The notes below the pieces were generated by a model. The model searched no databases, had not been told where the DNA came from, and worked only from the letters and a program-made list of their open reading frames with translations. 64,000 bases of DNA from DASXHY01 sp035552155 (GTDB taxonomy: Bacteria; Verrucomicrobiota; Verrucomicrobiia; Limisphaerales; DASXHY01): assembly GCA_035552155.1 (NCBI GenBank), contig DASZLX010000043.1, positions 1 to 64,000 of the forward strand. The letters are read 5' to 3'. A program made the translations under genes and the position numbers. Shown in pieces: positions 52,113 through 60,160 of this stretch (position 1 is its first letter; each line of letters opens with the position of its first letter).

Positions 52113-53123
52113 TCAGAAGCCGGAAGCGTTGGTCGTATTCAGCATGAAGTTGTTGGTTTGCCCGTCGCGTGAAGTAGGGGCCAGGGGACCGGTGGCAGGA
52201 TTTGCTCCCGGCGGAGTACTGGCATTGACGCCGGCTCCGCTAGTCAGCGAGATATCATCCACTACGCGCGTCACTCCGGGAGTGCGGGCGATGGCGGCCA
52301 GAAGCGCGGCTTTTTCCTGCGCGGAATTCAAGGTCCCTATTGCGCCCACGACTCCATTTTGAATCGAAAAATGGACCGGCATTTGCGAGACGGAAGCGCC
52401 GTTGATGCCCAATTGCATCCCGGCCTGCTGCTCGACAGTGGTCAAAAGGGCGCGATCCGCCGGCGAGAAAGCGTGGTCGCCCACGGTTTGCCCCAAAGCG
52501 CCGGTGCGGGGTTGAACCACGGTAGAAGGCGTCCCCACGTGCAAATCGTTGAACGTGCTCAGGACGCCCGGCGTTTGCTGAACGCGCGCAAGAATACGCT
52601 GGCTTTCGTCGGCGGTGGGTACGGTGCCTACGATCGTGACCGCGCCGTTATTGATGAAAAAATGCACCGGCATTCCCCCAGCGGAGGCGGTCCCGAGTTG
52701 CGTTTCCACCCCTTGCCGCAGGGTGTTGAGGAGGACTCTATCGCTGGGTGTCACCGCCTGGTCGCGCAGGGCGAAATTACTGTTGGGGCCGTTTGGATTG
52801 CCCGCGAGATTGTTGTTCTCGTCCATTCCATTGGTGGCGGCGAACTGGTTTTGGTTGGTAGTGGCGAACGAGTTCGTCGGGTTCGAGACCACCGGATTAG
52901 TGGCAATCGTGCTGGTGCCATTGATGGGCGACGTGACGGTAGAGGGCGGAATGCCCGGTCGCTCCGGCGTTCCGGGAATAGTCGGTTGCGCCGGTGTAAC
53001 GCCGGGGGGAATAATGCGCACGGCTGTTCCGCTGCCGGTGGATGTCACGGGAGCGGCGGTGACGCTGATGCCGAATACGGAGATGGCGGTGGCCAGGGAG
53101 CAGGCAAAGATTTTCATTTTCAT
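52113..53123 (-). CDS. Secreted protein with two BON domains
   Basis: A 336-residue protein. The signal peptide is MKIFACSLATAISVFGISVTAA. A Pro/Thr/Asn-rich linker leads to two BON domains, about 120-190 (SDRVLLNTLRQGVETQLG ... GAVTIVGTVPTADESQ) and about 215-290 (ADRALLTTVEQQAGMQLG ... GVVGAIGTLNSAQEK). BON domains occur in osmotic-stress proteins such as OsmY and are thought to touch membranes. The C-terminus is low-complexity. It has a promoter at 53174-53202 related to that of the next gene upstream. Likely periplasmic and stress-linked. Confidence 0.8.
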   Translation of the reverse strand: MKMKIFACSLATAISVFGISVTAAPVTSTGSGTAVRIIPPGVTPAQPTIPGTPERPGIPPSTVTSPINGTSTIATNPVVSNPTNSFATTNQNQFAATNGMDENNNLAGNPNGPNSNFALRDQAVTPSDRVLLNTLRQGVETQLGTASAGGMPVHFFINNGAVTIVGTVPTADESQRILARVQQTPGVLSTFNDLHVGTPSTVVQPRTGALGQTVGDHAFSPADRALLTTVEQQAGMQLGINGASVSQMPVHFSIQNGVVGAIGTLNSAQEKAALLAAIARTPGVTRVVDDISLTSGAGVNASTPPGANPATGPLAPTSRDGQTNNFMLNTTNASGF

Positions 53124-53173
53124 AATGGGTTTGAGGTGGATTTGCGGTGACCGCAAAAATAGTTTCCTATCTT

Positions 53174-53202
53174 TAATCAACTCCGAAACGGATTTCTCTC
53201 AA
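53174..53202 (-). promoter_or_regulatory. Promoter of the BON-domain gene
   Basis: On the minus strand TTGAGA, a 17-base spacer and TGATTA form a sigma-70-like pair, about 75 bases before the start codon. The surrounding AAACCCTATTGAGAG and GGAGTTGATTA text is shared with the promoter at 53900-53929. Confidence 0.6.
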
Positions 53203-53213
53203 TAGGGTTTTGA

Positions 53214-53246
53214 CCCAAAAAAAGGCGGCCGGAACGGCCGCCTTTG
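53214..53246 (-). terminator. Terminator of the Gly/Asn-rich protein gene
   Basis: The stem AAAGGCGGCCG / CGGCCGCCTTT with a 3-nt loop; on the minus strand it runs into a T tract. It lies 26 bases past the stop codon and just before the BON gene's promoter. Confidence 0.85.
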
Positions 53247-53272
53247 GGTGAAAGCGCGTTAACGCAACGCGG

Positions 53273-53848
53273 TTAATGAGGCAGCAAAATGGCATTGCCA
53301 TTCGTGCCCACCGGTGTGCCGTTCACGGGATTGCCGTTGACGTCGTTTACGCTGTTGGGGTTATTCCTACTGTTTGGGTTGGCGCCATTGTTGCCGTTAA
53401 TGCCATTATTGCCGTTGACGCCATTGTTGAATCCATTAAAGCGTCCGGTGGGAGTTAAGGCATTGGTATTGCCGAAGCCGTTTGTGCGCAGGGCGAATTG
53501 ATTGGAGCCAATGCTCAGGTTGTTGGAGCCCATATTCATATTGTTGATGCCCAGACCGCCGCCGGCCACCGGTGTAGTGGCGTTGGGATTGAGGGGAGGT
53601 TGCGCGCGGGGGTTGGCTGGGTTGGCCGGATTAGCCGGGTTGGGCACGCCAGGAGTCGTCCCGGGAATAGTACCCGAATTCACTCCGGAATTGATTCCAC
53701 CGACATTGCCCGTTCCACCGACGCCCGCTCCCGCTCCCGCGCCTGCGCTCCCGGCACCGGCGCCACCACCGGCTCCCGCTCCCTGGCCAAGAGCTGTGCA
53801 GGCCAGTGACACCGCCACTGAGATTATGGGTAAAAGTTTGATTTTCAT
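53273..53848 (-). CDS. Secreted Gly/Asn-rich low-complexity protein
   Basis: A 191-residue protein. The signal peptide is LLPIISVAVSLACTALG. A Gly/Ala block (GAGAGGGAGAGSAGAGAGAG), a Pro/Asn block (NPANPANPANPRAQPPLNP) and an Asn/Gly block (NNGVNGNNGINGNNGANPN) follow, with a middle FALRTNGFGNTNALTP. FALR text also occurs in the BON protein, so the two may share an extracellular role. Probably disordered and surface or matrix associated. AAAGGA lies 6 bases before the ATG. It has the promoter at 53900-53929. Confidence 0.65.
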   Translation of the reverse strand: MKIKLLPIISVAVSLACTALGQGAGAGGGAGAGSAGAGAGAGVGGTGNVGGINSGVNSGTIPGTTPGVPNPANPANPANPRAQPPLNPNATTPVAGGGLGINNMNMGSNNLSIGSNQFALRTNGFGNTNALTPTGRFNGFNNGVNGNNGINGNNGANPNSRNNPNSVNDVNGNPVNGTPVGTNGNAILLPH

Positions 53849-53899
53849 TTTAGTCCTTTACGATGTTACACGCTTTTTCAGCGCAATGTTTCTTACTAC

Positions 53900-53929
53900 T
53901 AATCAAACCCAACTTAGCTGCGCTCTCAA
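53900..53929 (-). promoter_or_regulatory. Promoter of the Gly/Asn-rich protein gene
   Basis: On the minus strand TTGAGA, an 18-base spacer and TGATTA, about 75 bases before the start codon. It shares AAACCCTAATTGAGAG and GGGTTTGATTA with the promoter at 53174-53202. Confidence 0.6.
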
Positions 53930-54041
53930 TTAGGGTTTGCGCCCCAAATTTGCAGGGGTTTTTTCAACACAGGTAGGCGATTACCCGACTGGCCTCGCTG
54001 GCGGAGGCGTTTAGGTTTCGCCCACAGTAACGAAAGGACTT

Positions 54042-54677
54042 ATGAAATATTCATCCAAAACCATGACACGCATCGCCGGCGGTTTGATTGTCGCCGGATT
54101 ATTGGCTGCCGGCCGCGCCGGCGCGGCGGACACAACCTTGTCGAGCAAAGCTTCAAGTTTCATCAAAGACGCATCGCAGGGAAATGAGGCGGAGATTGCC
54201 ACGGCGCAATTAGCCCAACAAAAAGGACAAAGCCCGGAAATAAAAAACCTGGCTCAAATGCTCCAGCAGGACCATCAGCAGGCGCAGGAAAAATTACAGA
54301 ACATCGCGCAGGCCCACGGAGTTGCGCTGGATCAAACCCCGAGCTGGAGCCAGCGCCGGGCGCAGGGCAAATTGGAAAAATTGAGCGGCGCGGATTTTGA
54401 CCAGCAATATGCGAAGGAAATGCTGGAAGACCATGTGACCGACATCAAGAAATTCCAGAAGGCCTCGCTCAACATCGAGGACGCGGATGTCAAACAATAC
54501 GCGCAGGACACCTTGCCCACATTGCAAAAGCATCTGGAGCACGCCAAAGCGGCGGCCAAATCCGTAGGGGTTGATGACGCGACCATCAGTTCCATCACCA
54601 AGGGTTTGCCGGAAGCGGTGGGCGGCACCAGTGACACGCCGGAAAGCGGACGCGGTGCTGGTCAGCGGGGTTATTAA
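54042..54677 (+). CDS. Secreted DUF4142 (ferritin-like) protein
   Basis: A 211-residue protein. The signal peptide (IAGGLIVAGLLAAGRAGAA) is followed by the DUF4142 domain, a four-helix ferritin-like bundle: SSFIKDASQGNEAEIATAQLA, KNLAQMLQQDHQQAQEKL, YAKEMLEDHVTDIKKFQKAS and TLPTLQKHLEHAKA. The family is common in soil bacteria and stress clusters; metal-binding is not shown. AAAGGA lies 4 bases before the ATG, and a strong terminator follows. It is divergent from the Gly/Asn-rich gene. Confidence 0.82.
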   Translation: MKYSSKTMTRIAGGLIVAGLLAAGRAGAADTTLSSKASSFIKDASQGNEAEIATAQLAQQKGQSPEIKNLAQMLQQDHQQAQEKLQNIAQAHGVALDQTPSWSQRRAQGKLEKLSGADFDQQYAKEMLEDHVTDIKKFQKASLNIEDADVKQYAQDTLPTLQKHLEHAKAAAKSVGVDDATISSITKGLPEAVGGTSDTPESGRGAGQRGY

Positions 54678-54701
54678 CCTATAATCACCTTAATATCCTT
54701 C

Positions 54702-54728
54702 AGGGCCGGCAGAACGCCGGCCCTTTTT
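54702..54728 (+). terminator. Rho-independent terminator after the DUF4142 gene
   Basis: The stem AGGGCCGGC / GCCGGCCCT closes a 5-nt loop and is followed by a T tract. Confidence 0.88.
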
Positions 54729-54801
54729 GTTTCGTTCGATGGGGCCAAAATGTTGGATTGTGGGCAATCAGCGGATCGCGGTGGGGATTTGGTTCAACAT
54801 C

Positions 54802-54869
54802 GGTGAATTAAAAATTAAAAAACGGAAACGAAACAAATAAACTGACGCGATGCCGCCTGGCCTCGCGCC
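54802..54869. repeat. Dispersed 70-85-bp repeat, copy 2
   Basis: The reverse complement matches 22044-22128 at TTATTTGTTTCGTTTCCG, GGCATCGC and TTTTTAATTTTT. It is in the 447-bp intergenic region before the DUF6483-like gene, which holds repeats only. Confidence 0.8.
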
Positions 54870-54877
54870 ATTTGTTG

Positions 54878-54916
54878 GAGCGCGGCTGTGTCGCAGACCA
54901 GCCGCAGCCGCGTGAT
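54878..54916. repeat. Dispersed CTGCGGCTGGTC palindrome, copy 3
   Basis: GGAGCGCGGCTGTGTCGCAG followed by ACCAGCCGCAGCCGC, the reverse orientation of the copy at 25055-25093. Confidence 0.7.
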
Positions 54917-54969
54917 ACATTCAGTCATATTAAGAGCCTATATCAAAATGACTGCTTCTCTCGAAAGGT

Positions 54970-55036
54970 AGGGCGCTCCGCGCGCGCCGTTACAATTGCA
55001 ACGGAAGCGGCGCGCACGGAGTGACGTGCCCTACCG
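54970..55036. repeat. Long imperfect hairpin (GTAGGGC ... GCCCTAC)
   Basis: GTAGGGCGCTCCGCGCGCGCC on the left pairs with GGCGCGCACGGAGTGACGTG then CCCTAC on the right, around TTACAATTGCAAC. The arms extend over about 25 bases each. No gene overlaps it. Confidence 0.75.
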
Positions 55037-55124
55037 AGTTTTGGTTTGGGCAACACGCCCTCAAGAGTCAACCGCGCACCTCAATTTTGCTGTCGATGCG
55101 CTGATCCTGGGTTAAGTTCGAGCG

Positions 55125-55808
55125 ATGATTCGGCAGGATTATATTTTGCGGATGGTCGAGGACTTCGCCGAGGCGCTGGCGCGAATCCGCGCGTTGCAAA
55201 AGGAGGGAAGAGCGGGAGAGGCACAAGTGCTGACGGACGAGGAATTCCGCCGCTTCACCGGACTTGATTCCGAAGCGTTGTTGAAGCTGAGCGAAACGGA
55301 ATTGCTCGCGAAATTGATCCAGGGCGAGCCGCTGCACGCCGTGCGCGAGAAAATGTTTTTCCTGACGACGCTGCTCAAGGAGACGGGGGATATTGCCGCC
55401 GCAGAAGGACGAGAGGCGGAAAGCCAGGCGTGTTACCTCAAGGGATTGCATCTGCTGCTGGACAGCCTCGCGCGCGGGGACGGTTTCGAGCGGCCGGAAT
55501 TCGTGCCGAAGGTGGAGCTGTTCGCGGCCGCTCTCGCCGACAGCGAGTTGCCGGTGACAACCCACGCAATGTTGATGGAACATTACGAGCGCACGGGGCA
55601 ATTTGCCAAAGCGGAGGATTCACTGTTCGCCATCCTGGACGCGGACCCGGAGAATGCGGCGGCGCTGGAGTTTGGAATTTCGTTTTACGAGCGCCTGCTG
55701 CGGCAAACCGATGCGCAGTTGAAGGAAGGAAATTTGCCGTTGAGCGAAGTGGAAGCGGCCCTCAAAGAATTGCGCGGGAGATTGGCGGCGCGAGCCAATG
55801 TCTCATAG
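55125..55808 (+). CDS. DUF6483-like helical protein
   Basis: A 227-residue protein, all helical by composition. The start MIRQDYILRMVEDFAEALAR is typical of a family called DUF6483 in Firmicutes and others; it is recalled from memory. TPR-like pairs follow (AMLMEHYERTGQFAKAEDSL, AALEFGISFYERLL). No signal or membrane segment. It is convergent with metG. The role is unknown. Confidence 0.6.
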   Translation: MIRQDYILRMVEDFAEALARIRALQKEGRAGEAQVLTDEEFRRFTGLDSEALLKLSETELLAKLIQGEPLHAVREKMFFLTTLLKETGDIAAAEGREAESQACYLKGLHLLLDSLARGDGFERPEFVPKVELFAAALADSELPVTTHAMLMEHYERTGQFAKAEDSLFAILDADPENAAALEFGISFYERLLRQTDAQLKEGNLPLSEVEAALKELRGRLAARANVS

Positions 55809-55889
55809 AGTTTTTAGCGCGGCTCTTTACTCCTGCGAAATGGTTTCCACAGTCGCTTCGCGACAATTTCTGGCTCCCCCTCGGCTGGA

Positions 55890-57449
55890 CTATTTCTCGT
55901 CCTTGCGCGGGAACAGCGGGGCGGGTTCTCCCGTGGCGTGGCCGGCGGCCAATCCGCCCCAGGACGCCGCAGAGAATTTATCCGGTTCGCCGGGCAAACC
56001 CAACTGCGCGTAAATCCTGGCGGTTGTGCCCGGCAAAAAAGGCCAGAGCAAAACGGCCAGGATGCGGCAGGTCTCCGCGAGATTGTAGAGGACTTCGTCG
56101 AGCCGCTGCGCTTGCGCCGGGTCTTTCGCCAATTTAAAGGGAGCGGTCTGCTCCACATACTGGTTGGCGCGCGTCACCAGCGACCAAATCGCCTGCAGCG
56201 CGCCCTGCAATTGATTTTGTTCCAGTAGCGATCGCGTTTCGGCGATGACTTTTTTGGCGTCCGGCTTGAGTTCGTTTGACGACGCGGGAACGACGCCGTT
56301 GCGGTAACGCTTGAGCATGGAAAGCGAACGGTTCACGAGATTGCCCAGGCCATTGGCCAGCTCGGCGGAGTAACGCGATTTAAAACCGGCATCGGTCCAA
56401 TTTCCATCCGGCCCGATGTCCAGTTCCCGCAACACATAAAAGCGGAAGGCGTCCAGGCCCCATTCTTGAATGACGGCGACGGGATCGACAATATTGCCGG
56501 TGCTCTTGCTGATTTTCGCGCCGTCCTTCTGCCACCAACCGTGGACGAGCAACTGTTTGGGCAACGGCAGGCCGATCGCTTTCAGCATGATGGGCCAATA
56601 GACGGCGTGAAATTTCACGATGTCCTTGCCGATGACGTGGATGTCCGCAGGCCAGAGGGAGAGTTGAGGCGTGAGGGTTGAGGGTTGAGAGGGAACGGCA
56701 GCGGTGATGACTTTGTCGCCATGCGCGGCCGGGATGCTGATGTAGTTCACTAGCGCGTCGAACCAGACGTAGGTGACATAGCCGGCATCGAAGGGAATGG
56801 GTATGCCCCAATTGAGCCGCGCCGCGGGACGCGTGATGCACAAATCCTCGAGCGTGTTGTTTTTCAGGAAACCGAGGATTTCGTTGCGGCGGGAATCCGG
56901 CTGGATGAAGCCGGGATTTTTCTCGATGTAATCGATGAGCCACTGTTGATGGTCTTTGAGTTTGAAATAATAATTGTCCTCTTTGAGCTCAACCACTTCG
57001 CCATAACTGGGATCAAAGGTGCCGTCGGGCAGGCGGTCTTTTTCCGTGAGGAACGTTTCTTCCTTGGCGGAATAAAACCCAGTATAAGTCGCCTTGTAAA
57101 ATTGTCCCTCGGCGTTCAGTTTCGAGAGAACCGCCTGAACAAAATTTTTATGCCGCGTTTCTGTGGTGCGGACGAAATCGTTGTTGGTGAGCGCCAATCG
57201 TTCGATGAAAGCCTTCCAGTCCACCGCCAAGGCATCGCAATAGGCCTGCGGGTCCTTGCCTTCGGCCTGCGCGGCCTGCTGGACCTTTTGCCCGTGCTCA
57301 TCGAGGCCGGTGAGAAAAAAAACATCTTCACCGAGGCTGCGACGTGCGCGCGCGATGACATCCGCGATGATCTTCTCGTAGGCATGGCCGAGATGCGGCT
57401 GGCCGTTGACGTAATCAATCGCGGTCGTGATATAAAACCGTTTGCTCAT
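55890..57449 (-). CDS. metG: Methionyl-tRNA synthetase
   Basis: A 519-residue class I synthetase. YITTAIDYVNGQPHLGHAYEKI gives the HIGH box (HLGH, about 19), and GAKISKSTGNIVDP (about 298) is the KMSKS box in the form KISKS. The anticodon-binding helical domain follows. The zinc-knuckle cysteines of the long form are absent, so this is the short MetG type without the C-terminal tRNA-binding domain. A heptamer repeat (56661-56693, GGTTGAG type) is read in frame just before WPADIHVIGKDIV, in a variable loop, giving PSTLTPQL. It charges tRNA-Met in the cytosol. The ATG at 57449 matches the family start. Confidence 0.94.
   Translation of the reverse strand: MSKRFYITTAIDYVNGQPHLGHAYEKIIADVIARARRSLGEDVFFLTGLDEHGQKVQQAAQAEGKDPQAYCDALAVDWKAFIERLALTNNDFVRTTETRHKNFVQAVLSKLNAEGQFYKATYTGFYSAKEETFLTEKDRLPDGTFDPSYGEVVELKEDNYYFKLKDHQQWLIDYIEKNPGFIQPDSRRNEILGFLKNNTLEDLCITRPAARLNWGIPIPFDAGYVTYVWFDALVNYISIPAAHGDKVITAAVPSQPSTLTPQLSLWPADIHVIGKDIVKFHAVYWPIMLKAIGLPLPKQLLVHGWWQKDGAKISKSTGNIVDPVAVIQEWGLDAFRFYVLRELDIGPDGNWTDAGFKSRYSAELANGLGNLVNRSLSMLKRYRNGVVPASSNELKPDAKKVIAETRSLLEQNQLQGALQAIWSLVTRANQYVEQTAPFKLAKDPAQAQRLDEVLYNLAETCRILAVLLWPFLPGTTARIYAQLGLPGEPDKFSAASWGGLAAGHATGEPAPLFPRKDEK
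56661..56693. repeat. Heptamer repeat inside metG
   Basis: GAGTTGAGGCGTGAGGGTTG followed by AGGGTTGAGAGGG, a 7-bp-period run of the kind otherwise seen between genes, here in frame within the metG coding sequence. Confidence 0.85.
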
Positions 57450-57505
57450 TCCCGGCAGTTTGGCGCACGAAGGCGCGCTTGGCAATATCCGCGGGCGGCA
57501 GGAAC

Positions 57506-57768
57506 AGGGCTAACGCATCTAATTTCCAAAGATTCCAATGAGAAAATTATTGATCAGGGAATTGAGCCGAGGGTTAATCTGCCGAAGCCCCTAAATCGCA
57601 TGTGCGAAAACCTGCCCAAGTATTCAAGATGTTGCGGCCTTAAAATTCAAGCGTCTACCCATTTGTAGCGGGGGCAAATGGGTGAACGCATTTTAATTGT
57701 GATGATTCTAATGTCAAACCAGATGTCCAACGAAACATTGTGCTAAAAAATTAAGATGCGTCCGCCCT
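57506..57768. mobile_element. MITE-like element, copy 2
   Basis: A 263-bp non-coding element closely matching 25766-26023, in the same orientation, with the same terminal inverted repeats (AGGGCTAACGCATCTAAT and ATTAAGATGCGTCCGCCCT). The central palindrome is more degraded (CTACCCATTTG / CAAATGGGTGA). The flanks have only weak similarity (GGCGGCAGGAA against GGTGGCCGGGA), so any target duplication has decayed. It fills most of the gap after the metG start. Confidence 0.8.
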
Positions 57769-57920
57769 GGTGGCCGGGATGACGAATGGAGAATTAGCCT
57801 CTCGCTCTTCATCGTTTGTCCACCGTCCTTTTTGTCGGATTCCAGTGTCGGCAAAAACTGCAAAGCATTGGGCAAAATACGGTTAGCGGACTCATATTCC
57901 CTGGCTTAATAATTTCCACC

Positions 57921-58100
57921 GTGAGTAACGACACCGAAATACTGCAACGAAAGCAACCGCAGCGCGTGAAAGGTCAGCCGTTTATCGTGCAATGCGAGGG
58001 GTATCGTTGCATGGCTTATCGTGATTCTTCAGGGAAATGGCGCGATTACTTCAACGACGCTGAAATCATCGGCGAGGTGAGTATTATCTCGGCGGCTTGA
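57921..58100 (+). CDS. Small protein, VQCxGxRCxAYRD family (copy 2)
   Basis: A 59-residue protein from GTG. The core FIVQCEGYRCMAYRDSSGKW then RDYFNDAEIIGEVSII aligns residue for residue with the protein at 51756-51944 over about 38 positions. The N-terminus is Gln/Lys/Arg-rich. No named family is recognised. It lies between the MITE-like element and the ClC gene, with no ribosome-binding site that stands out. Confidence 0.65.
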   Translation: MSNDTEILQRKQPQRVKGQPFIVQCEGYRCMAYRDSSGKWRDYFNDAEIIGEVSIISAA

Positions 58101-58166
58101 CAGGGGGGTTGCCGGCTCGGGCGGGTTCTTTCCAACTTCTCTCCCAGACTCTGCGCGGAAAAAATT

Positions 58167-58190
58167 AGAGCCTCCTCACGTCGGCTCCTA
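58167..58190. repeat. Dispersed CCTCACGTCGGCT repeat, copy 2
   Basis: AGCCTCCTCACGTCGGCTCC, matching 13643-13672. It sits upstream of the ClC gene. Confidence 0.6.
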
Positions 58191-58249
58191 CGAGCTATTG
58201 GGGTGAATCGTCCCTCGTCAAACGGGCATTGAAAAGCTAGATTCGAGGC

Positions 58250-60160
58250 GTGGCTTTTCACAGCGACACGCAGCTTTGGAACAATTTGCAATCGTTCTTT
58301 CGCCGCCACTGGCAGCGGCTGCTGCGCATTCGTCAAAGAATCTGGTTCAGCGAACAGGCGTTTCATCTGGTTCTCGCGGCGGGCGTGGGAGTGCTGGGCG
58401 GCCTGGTGAACCTCTTTTTCTATTACGGCACGGAATGGGTGAAGCTCCTGTTTCTACATCGCCCGAACGACATCGTTGAAATCGCCAAGATGATGGATCC
58501 CTGGGAGCGGGTCGTGACGCCGGTGGTCGGCGGGTTGATTGCCGGGCTCATTCTTTATTTGGGATTGCGCATCGTGGGCCGGCAGGGCACGAGCAACCTG
58601 CTGGAAGTGGTGGTGGCGGGAGACGGGCGGCTGCCGTTGCGCACGGCCCTGGTGAAATTTCTCTCCTCGCTGGTGACGATCAATACCGGCGGCTCGATTG
58701 GGCGCGAAGGCGGCATCGTGCAACTCTCCGCCACGCTGGCTTCCAAATGGGGACAACTCGCCAAGTGGCCGCCGTACCGGTTGCGCATGCTGGTCGGCTG
58801 CGGGGCCGCGTCGGGAATTGCGGCGGCTTACAACGCGCCGATTTCCGGGGCGGTTTTTGCGGCGTTGATCGTGCTGGGCAATTTCTCGATGAACCTGTTC
58901 GCGCCCGTGGTTTGCGCCTCAGTGGTGGCGGCGACAGTGACCCGGACATTTTTTGGGATCGATCCGTGGTACAAGGTGCCGCCGTTCGAATTCACGAAAA
59001 TGACGCAATTGCCGTGGTTCGTCCTGCTGGGCATCGCGGCCGGACTCATGGGGGCGCTGTTCCTGAAACTTCTTCACGGGAGCGAGGATTTGTTCGCAAA
59101 AATCCGCGCGCCGGTTTATGTGCGGCTGACCATCGGAGGGTTGATCGTAGGAATCATCGCGGTGTGGTTTCCGGAGGTTTGGGGAAACGGCTACGAGGTC
59201 ACCAAATGGCTGCTGCAGGACCCGACGGAATTGGTCCCGGACATGTCTTCGCACGCGAACCCCCATATCGTGCTGCTCTTTTTGATCGGCGTGCTGCTGG
59301 CGAAACTGGTGGCGACGCTGGCCACCGTCGGCTCCGGGGCGGTCGGCGGCGTTTTTACACCGACTTTGTTTTTGGGCGCCGGTCTGGGGGCGTGGTTTGG
59401 GACCACGCTGCATTTTTTGAAGGGCGGAATGGATCTCCCGGTCGCGGCGTTCACGGTGGTGGGCATGGGCAGCATGCTGGCGGCCACCACACGCTCGCCG
59501 TTGCTGGCGATCATCATGATTTTTGAAATCTCGCTGGATTATTCCATCATGCTGCCGCTGATGCTCGCGTGTGTGGTGGCGATCGTGGTGGCCAGCCGGT
59601 TTGTGGCTGAGTCGGTTTATACCGAGCCGCTGCGGCGCAAGGGGCTTTCGGTCGCAAAGGAAAGCGCCACGCTGGGCGCTACCATGGAGCGAACCGTGGG
59701 CGATATCATGGGGCCTCCCGTTCCGCCGGTGCGCGAAAATACCACGCTAGCCCAGTTGGCAACGCGGTTTTTTACGAGCTCGAATAATTTCCTCCCGGTG
59801 GTGGACGCCAAGCAGCGGCTGGCCGGGTTGGTGGCGTTGCAGGATTTGAAGGAGTATTTGAATGCCGGCGAGGAATTGAGCGCGGTGATTGCCTACGATG
59901 TGATGCGGCCGCCGGCGACATGCGTGACGCCGAACCAGCGCCTGCTCGATGTTCTCCCGGTGGTGCTCGCAAGCGAGCAACGGAACATCCCGGTGGTCAA
60001 TTCGCTCAAGGAAAACCGGCTCATCGGCGCCATCACGCGCTCCGAAGTACTGAACCTCTTTTCCGAAGCCATTGCGTCGGGCAGCACGCCGGGCGCGCGA
60101 GAATTGGAATCAGACGAACGCGAGCGCGCCGAAAGCAGCCGCGAGCAGCCAAATCACTAA
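58250..60160 (+). CDS. ClC-family chloride channel/antiporter with CBS pair
   Basis: A 636-residue membrane protein. The three selectivity segments are present: NTGGSIGREGGIVQLSA with the GxxGREGP-like motif (about 145), GSGAVGGVFTPTLFLGAGLG (about 363), and the C-terminal helix region ESVYTEPLRR (about 455). The gating-glutamate motif reads GREGG. A soluble CBS pair follows (about 490-610; MERTVGDIMGPPVPPV, AYDVMRPPATCVTPNQ). It moves Cl- or other anions, either passively or against H+. The GTG at 58250 precedes a basic cytosolic N-terminus. Its 3' end overlaps the convergent WecA-like gene by 51 bases. Confidence 0.9.
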   Translation: MAFHSDTQLWNNLQSFFRRHWQRLLRIRQRIWFSEQAFHLVLAAGVGVLGGLVNLFFYYGTEWVKLLFLHRPNDIVEIAKMMDPWERVVTPVVGGLIAGLILYLGLRIVGRQGTSNLLEVVVAGDGRLPLRTALVKFLSSLVTINTGGSIGREGGIVQLSATLASKWGQLAKWPPYRLRMLVGCGAASGIAAAYNAPISGAVFAALIVLGNFSMNLFAPVVCASVVAATVTRTFFGIDPWYKVPPFEFTKMTQLPWFVLLGIAAGLMGALFLKLLHGSEDLFAKIRAPVYVRLTIGGLIVGIIAVWFPEVWGNGYEVTKWLLQDPTELVPDMSSHANPHIVLLFLIGVLLAKLVATLATVGSGAVGGVFTPTLFLGAGLGAWFGTTLHFLKGGMDLPVAAFTVVGMGSMLAATTRSPLLAIIMIFEISLDYSIMLPLMLACVVAIVVASRFVAESVYTEPLRRKGLSVAKESATLGATMERTVGDIMGPPVPPVRENTTLAQLATRFFTSSNNFLPVVDAKQRLAGLVALQDLKEYLNAGEELSAVIAYDVMRPPATCVTPNQRLLDVLPVVLASEQRNIPVVNSLKENRLIGAITRSEVLNLFSEAIASGSTPGARELESDERERAESSREQPNH

